Below are positions 8,414 through 18,585 of a DNA stretch of 64,000 bases, in pieces; within the stretch, counting starts at the first letter, position 1, and each line of letters begins with the position of its first letter. The notes under the pieces are model-generated. The model saw nothing but the letters and a program-made list of their open reading frames with translations. It was not told where the DNA came from and ran no database searches. The stretch is from assembly GCA_963779685.1 (NCBI GenBank), contig CAVZZG010000001.1, positions 434,001 through 498,000 of the forward strand, in the 5' to 3' direction. The DNA comes from CAVZZG01 sp963779685. Lineage in GTDB: Bacteria > Actinomycetota > Thermoleophilia > Gaiellales > F1-60-MAGs149. The position numbers and the translations under genes are program-made.

Positions 8414-10232
8414 CTAGACGGGCTCGGCGACCTCGTCGCGCGCGACGAGCGCCGCGTAGCGGCCGGCAGCGGCGAGCAACTCGGCGTGCGTGCCGCGCTC
8501 GACGATGCGGCCCTGGTCGAGCACGACGATCTGGTCGGCGTCGCGGATGGTCGAGAGGCGATGCGCGATGGCGATCGTCGTGCGTCCCGCCGACAGCTCG
8601 TCGAGGGCCTCCTTGACGGCCCGCTCCGTCTCGGCGTCCAGCGCGCTCGTGGCCTCGTCCAGCACCAGCACCCGTGGGTTCGCGAGCACCGTGCGGGCGA
8701 TCGCGAGGCGCTGCTTCTCACCGCCCGAGAACCGGTGGCCGCGCTCGCCGACGACGGTGTCGTAGCCGTCCGGCAGGCGCGCGATCGTGTCGTGCACCTG
8801 CGCCGCGCGGCAGGCCGCCTCGATCTCCGCGTCGGTCGCCTCCGGGCAGGCGAAGCGGAGGTTCTCGCGGACGGAGGCGTGGAAGAGGTAGGTCTCCTGC
8901 GACACGACGCCGACCGTGCCGGCCAGCGAGGCGAACGTCAGGTCGCGCACGTCGACCCCGTCGATCGACACGCTGCCCTCCGTGACGTCGTACAGGCGGG
9001 CGATCAGGTAGCCGAGCGTGGTCTTGCCCGAACCGGTCTCGCCGACGATGGCGATGTGCGCCCCGGCCGGGGCATCGAGGTCGATGTCCTGGAGCGTCGG
9101 GCGCTCGCCGCCCTCGTAGGAGAACTGCACGTCGCGGAGCCGGACCTCCCCGCGCACGCTGGCCGGGTCGAGCGTCCTCGCACCCTCGCGCTCGGCGATC
9201 TCGACCGGCAGGTCGAGGTACTCGAACACGCGGTCGAACAGGGCGAGCGAGGTCTGCACGTCGAGACTCACCGAGAGCAGCTGGCCGACCGGGAAGAACA
9301 ACCGCGTCTGCAGGGTCGTGAACGCGACCAGGGTGCCGATCGAGATCGCGGAATGCCCGTTCGACGTCGTCCAGCCGGCGAACCAGTAGACCGCTGCGGG
9401 CATGATCGCGAAGGTCATCTGGATGGTCGCCATCACCCACCGGCCGGCCATCCGCTGCTGTACCTCGAGGCCCGCCAGGCGCTCCGATTCGCCCTCGAAG
9501 CGGTTGGCCAGCTCGTCGCCGCGAGCGAACGTCTTGCCGAGCAGGATGCCGCTGACGGACAGCGACTCCGTCACCAGCGCGGACATGTCGGCCATCGTCC
9601 GCTGCCGGGTCGTCGTGATCTCCCGACGCTCGGCGCCGACCCGCCGGGTGAGCAGGACGAACACCGGCAGCAGGGCGAACGCGAACAGCGCCAGCCGCCA
9701 GTCGAGCACGACCATCGCCACCGCGGTGGCGAGCACGGTCGTCACGTTCGAGGCGATCGAGGTGGCCGTGGAGGTGACCACGGTCTGGACGCCGCCGATG
9801 TCGTTCGAGATGCGCGACTGCACCTCGCCGGTGCGGGTGCGGGTGAAGAAGGCCAGCGACAGGCGCTGGAGATGGCGGTAGACGGCCGCCCGGAGATCGT
9901 GCATCACTCGCTGGCCGACGATGTTCGAGAGGTAGGTCTGGGCCACGCCCAGCACCCCGCCGATGACCGCGATCGCGATCATCCCCGCGACGTCGATGTT
10001 GAGGCGGGTCATGTTCCTGGGTCGGGATCGCGACGTCGAGCACGTCCCGCAGCAGGAACGGCGAGATCATGCTGATCAGGGCGGCCAGCACGATCAACCC
10101 CAGCACCAGGGCGAGTCGCAACCGGTAGGCCCGGAACAGCCCGACCACCCGGCGCAGGTTCTGGCGGCGCACGGTGCGGTCGGCCGGGCGCTCGGGCCGC
10201 TCGGGCGGGTTGAAGGTGCCGTGCCTGGACAT
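8414..10232 (-). CDS. ABC transporter, fused permease-ATPase exporter (MdlB/MsbA type), one frameshift
   Basis: This is a half-size type I exporter of about 605 residues. An N-terminal segment starting MSRHGTFNPPERPERP leads into the first membrane helix (LVLGLIVLAALISMISPFLL); the remainder has the ABC_membrane domain and an ATPase domain with Walker A (GETGSGKTT), signature (FSGGEKQRLAIARTVL), Walker B (VLVLDEATSALDAE) and the switch His in IAIAHRLSTI. The frame changes between about 10012 and 10025: DVLDVAIPTQ lies in the first frame and NMTRLNIDVAGMIAIAV in the second. Family alignment is continuous, so this is likely a one-base error. The substrate is unknown; drug or lipid export is the family norm. 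Confidence 0.88.
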
Positions 10233-10238
10233 GACCGG

Positions 10239-10244
10239 AGCGTA
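10239..10244 (-). promoter_or_regulatory. Putative -10 hexamer TACGCT for the ABC exporter (leaderless start)
   Basis: Read on the minus strand, TACGCT is followed by six bases and then the ATG at 10232. It lies in the short gap to the divergent amidase frame. Confidence 0.45.
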
Positions 10245-10261
10245 TCGGCTACGTTTGCCGC

Positions 10262-11644
10262 ACGGACGCCGCGGATGTCACCGGCACGAGCGCGACCGCC
10301 CTGGCGGCCGCCATCCGGAAGCGCGAGCTTTCCGCCGTCGAGGTGCTGTAAGCCCATGTCGCGCGGATCGCGCAGGTCAATCCGGCGCTGAACGCGATCG
10401 TGGCCGAGCGCTTCGGGCAGGCCCGGATCGAGGCCGCCGCGGCCGACGCGGCGGTTGCCGAGGGCGGGGATCTGCCGCCGCTGCTCGGCGTGCCGGTGAC
10501 GATCAAGGAGGCGATCGCCTGCCAGGGGATGCCGTGGACGTCGGGGTCGCGGCTCCTCGCCGGCCAGGTCGCGGACCACGATGCGCCGGCGGTCGCCGGA
10601 CTGCGCCGCGCCGGCGCGATCGTCCTCGGGGTCACGAACACCCCCGAGTTCTGCTGCTACTACGACACCGACAACCTGGTCTACGGCCGGACGTGCAACC
10701 CGCACGATGCGGCCCGCACACCGGGCGGCTCGTCGGGCGGCGAGTCCGCCGCCATCAGCGCCGGCCTCTCGCCCCTCGGCCTCGGCTCGGATCTCGGCAG
10801 CTCCGTTCGGCAGCCGGCAGCCTGGACGGGCATCTTCGGCCTCAAGCCGAGCGCCGGGCTGGTGTCGCTGCGCGGGCACCGACTGAGCTCGCCGCCCTCG
10901 TTCACGCGGTTCGGGTCGATCGGGCCGATGGCCCGGACGGCCGATGACCTCGCCGTCGCCCTGCGCGCCATCGCCGTGCGCCCGTACTTCGGTCCGACAG
11001 CCGAGCGATTCCCGATCGCCGTCTACGAGGATGATGGCCTGCAGCCCGTCGCGGCGAGCCTGCGTGCTGCGGTACGGCGCGCGGCGGATGCGCTGGCCGA
11101 CGCCGGCCACGACCCCGCCGACGCGGCGCCGCCGCACGCGGGCGACGTCCGCCGCATCTTCGACATCATGCTCCTGACGGAGGGCGCCGTCGCGTTCGCG
11201 CCGCAGTGGGCCGGTCGTGGGCACGAGATGTCGCGGTACGGCGCCGGCTTCGCCTCGGCCCTCGCCGGCTACGAGCCCGATCTCGGCGCGTACCTCGCCG
11301 CAGGCATGGAACTGGCCGGAATCGAGGCGGCCGTCGACGCCTTCTTCGAGCGCTATCCGATTGCCATCTGCCCGGTCGTCCCCGTCACCGCGCCGATCGC
11401 GGCCGAAGGGATCACGACCATCGACGGACGACCGGCGAACCCCGGCGGCAAGATGACGCTGGCCACGTTCCCGAACGCGGTCGGTCTGCCCGCCGCGAGC
11501 GTCCCGGCCGGCCGGGACGCCGACGGCCTGCCGTTGTCGGTGCAGGTGATCGGCCGCCGTGATCACGACGGCGACGTCATCGCCGTCGCGCGCGTGCTCG
11601 AGGCCGCCCTTGGCGGGTGGGTCGAGCCTGCTCGGGCCTGCTAG
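10262..11644 (+). CDS. Amidase signature family protein, interrupted by an in-frame TAA
   Basis: The long frame from about 10352 to 11644 carries the amidase core: VTIKEAIA (catalytic Lys), RTPGGSSGGESAAISAG (first Ser), GLGSDLGSSVRQPAAWTGIFGLKPS (second Ser), a Ser-cisSer-Lys hydrolase. Similarity continues upstream as DVTGTSATALAAAIRKRELSAVEVL-stop-AHVARIAQVNPALNAIV, where the TAA at 10349-10351 replaces what is normally a Glu/Asp codon. No good start codon precedes the first block in frame, so the extreme 5' end may also be shifted. Translation from the GTG at 10400 would lack about 45 residues of the first helix pair. Nonsense mutation or base-call error are both possible. The 3' end overlaps malQ by four bases. 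Confidence 0.75.
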
Positions 11645-13338
11645 CCGCGCTCGGCGCTGATCGCCGCGAGCACGCCCTGGGCGTCGTCGTCGCCGGGCAG
11701 GTCCTCGACCGCCAGCGGCAGCCGCACGCGCCAGTTCGGGTGCTCGTCCGTCGTCCCCGGCACGTTCGGCTGCACCGTCGCGCCGGTCACGTCGTCGAGG
11801 GCGGCGCACGCCAGCATCGAGGGCGTCGATGCCACCAGGGCGTGCAGGCGCCTCGTCTCCGACCGGGTATCGGCCGGTCCGAGGCCGCCGAGCAATCCGG
11901 CCACCGTGGGCAGGTCGTGGGTCGTGACCGCCGCCATCGCCAGTCGTGGGTAGTCCTGCGGCGGCCGGTCCTCGAACCGCGCCACGCGGTAGGAGAGGAT
12001 GCCGTGGGCGGCGAGCGCCTGGCGCACCCCCGCCTCCACGGTGCCGAGGTCCTCGCCGATCACCAGGCAGCCCGCCCGCCGGCTCTCGAGCGCCAGGACG
12101 GCGAGCAGGTCGTGCGCCGGGTAGTGGACGTACGTGCCGGCCGAGGCGGGCATGCCGGCCGGGATCACGAACAGGCGGAACAGGCCCATCACGTGGTCGA
12201 TCCGCAGCCCTCCGGCGTAGGCCATGTTCGTGCGCAGCAGCCGTGCGAACAGGCGGTAGCCGTCCCCGGCCAGCGCCGTCGGGTGGAAGGCCGGCACGCC
12301 CCAGTCCTGGCCCTGCGGTCCCAGCGGGTCGGGCGGCGCGCCGACTCGCACGCCCGGCAGGAGCGCGTCGCGATAGGCCCAGGTGTCGAAGCCGCTCGGC
12401 GCCGTCCCGACCGCGAGGTCCGTGACGAGGCCGACCCGCATGGCCGGAAGGGCCGCCAGCTGGTCGGTGACGAGCATCTGCAGGTAGGCGTGGTAGAGAG
12501 CTTCGTCACGGTCGCCGCGCGCCGTCACCCGCGAGCAGAACGCCGCCCAGCGGTCGAGATCGGGAGTCTCGTGGCGATAGGCCTCGAGCCGGTCGCGCCG
12601 GGCCTCCGGGAGCGCAGCGAAACACCGTCTCAGAGCGGCGTCCTTGGCCGCGAGCACGGCGTCGCGATCGATCAGGGCGGTGGCCGTCAGGCGCCGGCCG
12701 GCGGCGGCCAGGGCCTCGCGATCGGCGACCGCCGCCCACTCGGGCACCCGCTCGACGGCGATGTGGAGAGGGTTGCGGAAGAACCGGCTGGACGCGAAGT
12801 ACGGCGATGGCTCGCTGGGCACGGCCGGCGCCGGCGCGTGCAGCGGGCTCGTGAGGACGAAGCCGGGTTCGCCGGTGGCGCCGACGAGCGCGGCCAGGTC
12901 GCCGAGATCGCCGATGCCCCAGCTGGCTGCGCTGTGGAGGGCGTAGATCTGTACCGCGAGGCCCCACTCGCGGCCGCCGGCGGCGAGGGCCCGCGGGAGG
13001 TGCGCCCGCTCGGGCGCGACGATCAGCGAGATGCGCGAGCGCTCTCGCACGAGCGTGTGGTATCCCACCGGCAGGTGCCCGGGCAGGGCCTCCGGCAGCG
13101 GCACCTCGACGCCGTCCTCGAGTTCCACGGTCGCGCGGCCGCCGCCATCCGGACGCCACGGCTCCTGGCCCTCGCGGAACACGTACACCGGCGCCTCGCG
13201 GCCCGGCTCCGGCCCGAGCGCCGCGAGCACCGCCCGCAGCGTCTCGACGCCGACCTCGATCAGCTCGCCCGACATGCGATGGTAGGACGTCGAGACCCCC
13301 CGCCGTCCGGCCTCGGCACGCACCTGGTCGTCATGCAT
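11641..13338 (-). CDS. malQ: 4-alpha-glucanotransferase (amylomaltase)
   Basis: The 565-residue GH77 enzyme has LHSAASWGIGDLGDLAALV and SPYFASSRFFRNPLHI at the N-terminal side, GLRIDHVMGLFRLFVIP (catalytic nucleophile Asp), VIGEDLGTVEAGVRQAL (acid/base Glu) and VTTHDLPTVAGLL (third carboxylate). It transfers maltodextrin segments between glucans. The N-terminal part (about residues 1-110) is an extra beta-rich domain as in other actinobacterial MalQ. The ATG at 13338 is the first start that does not read back through the divergent glgX. It belongs to the glycogen region together with glgX, glgP, glgB, glgA and glgC. Confidence 0.93.
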   Translation of the reverse strand: MHDDQVRAEAGRRGVSTSYHRMSGELIEVGVETLRAVLAALGPEPGREAPVYVFREGQEPWRPDGGGRATVELEDGVEVPLPEALPGHLPVGYHTLVRERSRISLIVAPERAHLPRALAAGGREWGLAVQIYALHSAASWGIGDLGDLAALVGATGEPGFVLTSPLHAPAPAVPSEPSPYFASSRFFRNPLHIAVERVPEWAAVADREALAAAGRRLTATALIDRDAVLAAKDAALRRCFAALPEARRDRLEAYRHETPDLDRWAAFCSRVTARGDRDEALYHAYLQMLVTDQLAALPAMRVGLVTDLAVGTAPSGFDTWAYRDALLPGVRVGAPPDPLGPQGQDWGVPAFHPTALAGDGYRLFARLLRTNMAYAGGLRIDHVMGLFRLFVIPAGMPASAGTYVHYPAHDLLAVLALESRRAGCLVIGEDLGTVEAGVRQALAAHGILSYRVARFEDRPPQDYPRLAMAAVTTHDLPTVAGLLGGLGPADTRSETRRLHALVASTPSMLACAALDDVTGATVQPNVPGTTDEHPNWRVRLPLAVEDLPGDDDAQGVLAAISAERG

Positions 13339-13354
13339 TCCCGGGGGCCCTGCC

Positions 13355-13365
13355 GATACGGTATC
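13355..13365. promoter_or_regulatory. Short palindrome between divergent malQ and glgX
   Basis: GATACGGTATC is a perfect 5-bp inverted repeat around one base, sitting in the middle of the 37-base gap between two divergent glycogen genes. It contains TACGGT on the plus strand and TACCGT on the minus strand, both acceptable -10 hexamers for this genome. It may be a shared promoter or an operator. Confidence 0.35.
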
Positions 13366-13375
13366 CAGGCACTCC

Positions 13376-15337
13376 TTGGCTTCCCTGTCCGACCATGCGA
13401 CGAGTTCTGCCTTCACCCGGCTGCTTCCGGGCGGTCTCGACCTGGCCGTCTTCTCGCACGCCGCCACCGGGGTCGACCTCTGCCTGCCCGACCCCGACGG
13501 CCGGGAGCGGCGCATCGCGCTCGAGCGCGATGGCGATCTGTGGCGTGGTCACGTACCGGGGATCGAGCCGGGCCGGCGCTACGGTCTGCGAGCCTACGGG
13601 GCGTATGACCCGGCCCGTGGCGACCGTTTCGATCCGGCACGGATCCTGATCGACCCCCATGCCCGGGCGGTGGCCGGCGTCTGGAGCGTCGCACTGGCCG
13701 ATTCCCCGGGCGACACCGGCCCCCGGCCGCGGCGGCCGTGGGCGGACACGGTGATCTACGAGGCGCACGTCCGCGGACTCACGCGCCTCGACCGCAGGAT
13801 CCCGGCCTGGCAGCGCGGCACCTACGCGGCGCTCGGGCACCCGGCCGTGATCGCCGACCTGCGCGCGCTCGGCGTGACGGCGATCGAGCTGATGCCGGTG
13901 GCCGAGTTCCGGAGCGAGGCTTCGCTGGTCGCCCGCGGCCGCACCAACTACTGGGGGTACAGCCCCGTCGCCTTCCTCGCACCCCACGCCGCGTACGCCG
14001 CGTCCGGGCCCTTCGGCGGTCAGGTGGAGGAGTTCCGGGCGGCCGTGCGGTCGCTGCACGAGGCGGGGATCGAGGTGCTCGTGGACGTCGTCTTCAACCA
14101 TACGGGCGAGGGCGGTCCCGACGATCCGGCCTGGTCGCTGCGCGGCCTCGACAACCGGGCGTACTATCGCGCGGATCCCGGCGACCCGTCGCGCTACCGC
14201 GACGTCACGGGTACCGGCAACACGGTCGACGCCGGCCACCCGGCGGTGATCGCGCTCGTGATGGACGCGCTCCGGCACTGGACGACGGTGCTCGGCGTCG
14301 ACGGCTTCCGCTTCGACCTCGCGGTCACCCTCGGCAGGGCCGAGGACGGCTTCGACCCGCGGGCGCCGCTGCTGACCGCCATGGCGACCGACCCGGTGCT
14401 CGCGGGCGTGAAGCTGATCGCCGAGCCGTGGGACCTCGGTGGCGGCGGGTATCGCCTCGGCGGCTTCCCGCCGCCCTTCGCCGAGTGGAATGGCGAGTTC
14501 CGCGACCTGACGCGCGAGTTCTGGCGCGGGCGGGCGACCACCGGCGAGCTGGCCCGGGTCTTCACCGGGTCCTCGGATACCTTCGCGCCCTCCGGCCGCG
14601 GCCCGCTCGCGAGCATCAACTTCGTCGCCAGCCACGACGGCTTCACGCTCCGCGACATCGTCTCCTACGACCACAAGCACAACCTGGCCAACGGCGAGGA
14701 CAACCGGGACGGCGACGACCACAACCGGTCCTGGAACTCCGGGCGGGAGGGCGAGACCGACGACGCCGCCGTGCTCGAGTTGCGCCGCCGTCGTGTGCGC
14801 GGGATGCTCGCGACGGTGCTCCTGTCGACCGGCGTGCCCATGTTCCACGCCGGCGACGAGCACGGGCGCACGCAGCATGGCAACAACAACACCTACTGCC
14901 AGGACTCCGCGCTGACGTGGCTCGCGCCGGGCGGCGATGACGACCTCCGTGCCCTTGCCGCGACGCTGATCGAGCTGCGGGCCGCCCACCCGGTACTCCG
15001 CCGGGCCCAGTTCTTCACCGGCGACGCCGGGAATGGCGCGGCGACCGACATCCGCTGGTTCGCGCCCGACGGCCGCGAGATGGGCGAGATGTGGTGGCAG
15101 GCGGCAGAGGTACGCACCGTCGCGCTCCACCTCGACGGCGGCGCGGTGGCTGCGCCTGCGGACACCCTGTTCATCGCCTTCCACGCCGGCGACGATCCGG
15201 TCGTCGTGACCCTCCCGGCGTCCCTCGAGGGGTACGAGCTGCTGCTGGACTCGGCCGATCCGGGCCGCCTGGAGCCTGAGCTCCACGAGCAGGTGGAGGT
15301 CGGACCGTGGTCGGTCGTCATGCTCCGGGCTCGCTGA
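13376..15337 (+). CDS. glgX: Glycogen debranching enzyme GlgX (GH13 isoamylase type)
   Basis: The 653-residue protein has a CBM48 domain (LDLAVFSHAATGVDLCLPD) and a GH13 barrel: VIYEAHVRGLTRLDR, VLVDVVFNHTGEGG, the nucleophile region GVDGFRFDLAVTLGR, acid/base KLIAEPWDLGGGGY, and VASHDGFTLRDIVSYD. GNNNTYCQDSALTW is the characteristic GlgX segment. It cleaves the alpha-1,6 branches left by phosphorylase. The start TTG 13376 gives an N-terminus slightly shorter than usual (typical GlgX has a further 15-20 residues), so an undetected upstream frame change cannot be excluded. Its last 20 bases overlap the convergent isomerase gene. Confidence 0.93.
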   Translation: MASLSDHATSSAFTRLLPGGLDLAVFSHAATGVDLCLPDPDGRERRIALERDGDLWRGHVPGIEPGRRYGLRAYGAYDPARGDRFDPARILIDPHARAVAGVWSVALADSPGDTGPRPRRPWADTVIYEAHVRGLTRLDRRIPAWQRGTYAALGHPAVIADLRALGVTAIELMPVAEFRSEASLVARGRTNYWGYSPVAFLAPHAAYAASGPFGGQVEEFRAAVRSLHEAGIEVLVDVVFNHTGEGGPDDPAWSLRGLDNRAYYRADPGDPSRYRDVTGTGNTVDAGHPAVIALVMDALRHWTTVLGVDGFRFDLAVTLGRAEDGFDPRAPLLTAMATDPVLAGVKLIAEPWDLGGGGYRLGGFPPPFAEWNGEFRDLTREFWRGRATTGELARVFTGSSDTFAPSGRGPLASINFVASHDGFTLRDIVSYDHKHNLANGEDNRDGDDHNRSWNSGREGETDDAAVLELRRRRVRGMLATVLLSTGVPMFHAGDEHGRTQHGNNNTYCQDSALTWLAPGGDDDLRALAATLIELRAAHPVLRRAQFFTGDAGNGAATDIRWFAPDGREMGEMWWQAAEVRTVALHLDGGAVAAPADTLFIAFHAGDDPVVVTLPASLEGYELLLDSADPGRLEPELHEQVEVGPWSVVMLRAR

Positions 15338-16102
15338 ACTCGCGCCTGAATGCGAGCGTGGGGATCGTGGGGCCGGCCGGGTCGTATTCGAGTCCGATCG
15401 CCCCGGTGTAGCCGACGACGTCGAGTGCCGCCACGAGACCGTGGAGATCGGTCGTGCCGGTTCCCGGCGCTCCCCGGCCGGGGCAGTCCGCGAACTGGAC
15501 GTGGCCGATCAGCGGCCCGGCTGCGGTGGCCTCTGCGACCGGATCGAGGCCACTCATCGCGACGTGGTAGGCGTCGTAGAGCAGGCGCAGCTCCGGCTCG
15601 CCGACGCGGGCGAGCACTGCCGCCACGTCGCGTGGCGTGGGCGTGAGGTAGCCGGGCACGTCGCGATCGTTGATCGGCTCGACCACGATGGCGATCCCAT
15701 GCTTCCGGGCCCGCGGTGCAATCTCGGTCAGGCGCTCCACGACGGTCTCCAGCTGCGACTGCCGGCCGCGCCCGGCCGGTCACGGCCGACCAGCACGTTG
15801 ATGCACGACGCGCCGATGCGCGCGCCGAGCTCGAGTGCCTGATCGACCGCCTCGAGCGCCTCGCTGCGGCGTCCGGGATCGTTCAGGAAGCCGCGTTCGC
15901 CGGTCGCGATGTCGCCCCCGTACGCGTTCAGGAGGGCCACGTCGAGACCCTCCTCCATGACGCGGTCGCCCCACGCGACGGCCAGGTCGTCCGGCCACCA
16001 CGACTCGATGTGGGTGAACCCCGCCGCGCGGGCCGCCGCGGGCCGCGCGAGCACGTCGTACTCGCCGAACAGCATCGACAGGTGCGCCGACCAGACCGGC
16101 AT
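15318..16102 (-). CDS. TIM-barrel sugar isomerase (hydroxypyruvate isomerase-like), frameshifted mid-gene
   Basis: Two overlapping frames together form one xylose-isomerase-like TIM barrel of about 260 residues. The N-terminal half reads MPVWSAHLSMLFGEYD, FTHIESWWPDDLAVAWGDR, CINVLVGRDRPGA; the C-terminal half reads LETVVERLTEIAPRARKHG, IAIVVEPINDRD, LLYDAYHVAMSGLDP, LIGHVQFADCPGRGAPGTG and IGLEYDP. EPIND, DAYHV, HVQFAD and LEYDP carry the metal- and substrate-binding Glu/Asp/His of Hyi-type enzymes. The frame changes between about 15762 and 15772. The ATG at 16102 overlaps the glgP stop (TGATG), so it is coupled to glgP. Placement among glycogen genes is notable but the substrate is not evident. 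Confidence 0.82.
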
Positions 16103-18573
16103 CACGCGCGCACGGCGAGGCCGAACGCCCTGCCGTCGGCCAGGTCGGGATGGGCGGGCAGGACGCGGATCTCGACCTCGAGCCGTCCGGGCGGCGTGGC
16201 GAACGTCGCCCGGAACGGGATGTCGCCCGGCGCCGCGTCGCCCGGGACGAGGTCATGGATGCTCGCCTCACCCCGACGATGGACGACGGCCTGGACGCTG
16301 ACCTCGTCCGGGCGCAGGTCTCCGAGCGCCACGGTCGCCTCGACCCGCAGCCGGTCGCCGTCCGGCTCGGCGCTCGAGGCGACGATCGCCACCCCGGGCC
16401 AGGCTGCGGTCGCCCGGACGCGGAATGCTCCGAGCCGGCGGGCGGCCGCGTGGCCATCGGCGGCGAGGCGCCGGCTCTCGGTGGCGGCGGGCCGGTAGCG
16501 CTGCTCGACGTAGTCGCGCACCATGCGGCTCGCCAGCAGGTCGGGCGCCAGCGTGGCAAGCGTGTGGCGCACCATCCCGAGCCAGCCCGCCCGGTCGTCG
16601 TAGAACCGCGGGGCGACCACCTGCTCCAGCAGATCGTAGAGCGCCGTCGCCTCGAAGTCGTCGCGGCGCTGCGGCTCGACCGAGCCGTCATCGGCCGAGG
16701 GTATCGCCCAGCCATTGGCGCCGTCGTAGCACTCGTCCCACCAGCCGTCGAGGATCGAGAGGTTCAGGGCGCCGTTGAGCGCGGCCTTCATGCCGCTCGT
16801 ACCGCAGGCCTCGAATGGCCGCAGCGGGTTGTTCAGCCAGACGTCGACCCCGGCCACGAAGCCGCGCGCCACGGCCATGTCGTAGTCGGAGATGAGCGCG
16901 ATGCGGTGCCGGACCTCGGTGCGAACCGCGAACGCGCCGAGCTCGGCGATCAGCGCCTTGCCCTCGGCGTCGGCCGGGTGGGCCTTGCCGGCGACCACGA
17001 GCTGGATCGGCCGCTCCGGGTGCAGCAGCAGCCGCTCCAGCCGCGCCGGGTCGCGCAGCATCAGCGTCAGCCGCTTGTACGTCGGAACGCGCCGGGCGAA
17101 GCCGATGGTCAGCACGTGGGGATCGAGCGCGTCGTCGATGAATGCGAGCTGGTCGCCGCGGAGCCCGCGTGCCGTCCAGGCCCGGCGCTTGCGCCGGCGC
17201 ACCGCCTCCACGAGCCGCGCTCGCGACGCGTCGAGCGCGTCGTTCAGATCCTCGTCCGAGACATCGCGGAGCGAGGCGAAACCGTGGCCCTGCTGACCGT
17301 AACCGTCGCCGAGCCGCTCGCGGTATATGGCCTCCATGTCCGGCCCCACCCAGGTGTCGGCGTGCACGCCGTTGGTGATGTGGTCGATCGGCACCTCGTC
17401 CCGGGCGAGGCCCGGCCAGAGCTCCGCGAACATCCCGCGCGACACGTCGCCGTGCAGGCGGGAGACCCCGTTCACCCGCGACGCCAGCCGGATGCCCATG
17501 ACCGCCATGTTGAAGACGGACGGATCGCCGTCCGGCTCGGCGCCGAGCGCGAGCAGCCGCTCCACGCCGAGCGCGCCGGCCAGGCCCGCGGCACGCGCAT
17601 ACGACGCCACCAGCTCGCGCGGAAACCGGTCGATGCCGGCCGGCACCGGCGTGTGCGTGGTGAAGACGGTGCCCGCGCGGACGACCTCGATCGCGGCATC
17701 GGCATCCAGCCCCTGCTCCTCGGTCAGCGCCCGGATGCGCTCGAGGCCCATGAATCCCGCGTGGCCCTCGTTGGTGTGGAACACCTCGGGGGCGAACCCG
17801 CAGACCGCGAGCGCGCGGACGCCGCCGATGCCGAGCAGGAGCTCCTGTCGCAGCCGGTGTTCGCGGTCGCCCCCGTACAGCTGGTCGGTGACGCTGCGGT
17901 CGGCCGGGGTGTTCTCGGGGACGTCGGCGTCCAGGAGCAGGAGCGGCACGCGGCCGACGTCGACGCGCCAGATACGGGCCTGCAGCGTCGCGTCGGGGAG
18001 CGCGATCTCGATCCGTGCCGGCTCCCCGCCCGGTGTCGTGGCCGGCTCGACCGGCAGCGCCGACGGGTCGAGGTCGGCGAACACCTCGCGCTGCTCACCC
18101 GAGGCGGTCAGCACCTGGCGGAAGTAGCCCTGCCGGTAGAACAGGCCTACCGCGACGACCGGCACACCGAGATCGCTCGCCGCCTTCAGGTGGTCGCCGG
18201 CCAGCACGCCGAGTCCGCCCGAATACTGCGGGAGCGCGTTGCCAAGGCCGTACTCGGGGGAGAAGTACGCGACCGCACGGGGCGTGTCGGCGCCCAGGGT
18301 CTCGTACCAGGCGCCGCCCTGGACGCGGGCGGCCACCCGTTGGACTGCCGCATCCACCCGGGCGACGAAACCCGCATCGCCGGCCAGGGCGGCGAGCCGG
18401 TCGGGCGGCGTCGCCGCGAGCTGCACCAGCGGACCGCCCGGCTCGTCCTGCGAGAGCTCGGCGAAGATCGATGCGATCTGGCCATCCCAGGAAGCCGACA
18501 CGTCGCGGGCCAGCGCCGCGAGCGGCGCGAGCGGAGGCGGCAGGTGGGGGAGGATGGTGAGGCGGCTCGGCAT
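16102..18573 (-). CDS. glgP: Alpha-glucan (glycogen) phosphorylase
   Basis: The 823-residue protein is a short-type alpha-glucan phosphorylase with an N-terminal DUF3417-like helical segment (LPPPLAPLAALARDVSASW). Recognisable blocks are AYFSPEYGLGNALPQYSGGLG, the glucan-site segment PEVFHTNEGHAGFMGLERI, VDVWLNNPLRPFEACGTSGM and the PLP lysine immediately after it (KAALNGALNLS). It releases glucose-1-phosphate from glycogen ends; GlgX and MalQ process the remaining stubs. Start ATG 18573 is only twelve bases from the divergent glgB start, so each gene's promoter must lie inside the other's coding sequence. The stop overlaps the next gene's start. Confidence 0.94.
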   Translation of the reverse strand: MPSRLTILPHLPPPLAPLAALARDVSASWDGQIASIFAELSQDEPGGPLVQLAATPPDRLAALAGDAGFVARVDAAVQRVAARVQGGAWYETLGADTPRAVAYFSPEYGLGNALPQYSGGLGVLAGDHLKAASDLGVPVVAVGLFYRQGYFRQVLTASGEQREVFADLDPSALPVEPATTPGGEPARIEIALPDATLQARIWRVDVGRVPLLLLDADVPENTPADRSVTDQLYGGDREHRLRQELLLGIGGVRALAVCGFAPEVFHTNEGHAGFMGLERIRALTEEQGLDADAAIEVVRAGTVFTTHTPVPAGIDRFPRELVASYARAAGLAGALGVERLLALGAEPDGDPSVFNMAVMGIRLASRVNGVSRLHGDVSRGMFAELWPGLARDEVPIDHITNGVHADTWVGPDMEAIYRERLGDGYGQQGHGFASLRDVSDEDLNDALDASRARLVEAVRRRKRRAWTARGLRGDQLAFIDDALDPHVLTIGFARRVPTYKRLTLMLRDPARLERLLLHPERPIQLVVAGKAHPADAEGKALIAELGAFAVRTEVRHRIALISDYDMAVARGFVAGVDVWLNNPLRPFEACGTSGMKAALNGALNLSILDGWWDECYDGANGWAIPSADDGSVEPQRRDDFEATALYDLLEQVVAPRFYDDRAGWLGMVRHTLATLAPDLLASRMVRDYVEQRYRPAATESRRLAADGHAAARRLGAFRVRATAAWPGVAIVASSAEPDGDRLRVEATVALGDLRPDEVSVQAVVHRRGEASIHDLVPGDAAPGDIPFRATFATPPGRLEVEIRVLPAHPDLADGRAFGLAVRA

Positions 18574-18585
18574 AGTTCGCTGCGG

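Noticed and set aside
16150..18585. Very long open frame on the plus strand antisense to glgP, continuous with glgB
   Set aside because: The stretch is the GC-rich complement of the phosphorylase gene, with repetitive Arg/Val/His/Asp composition and no motif; glgB begins at 18586.
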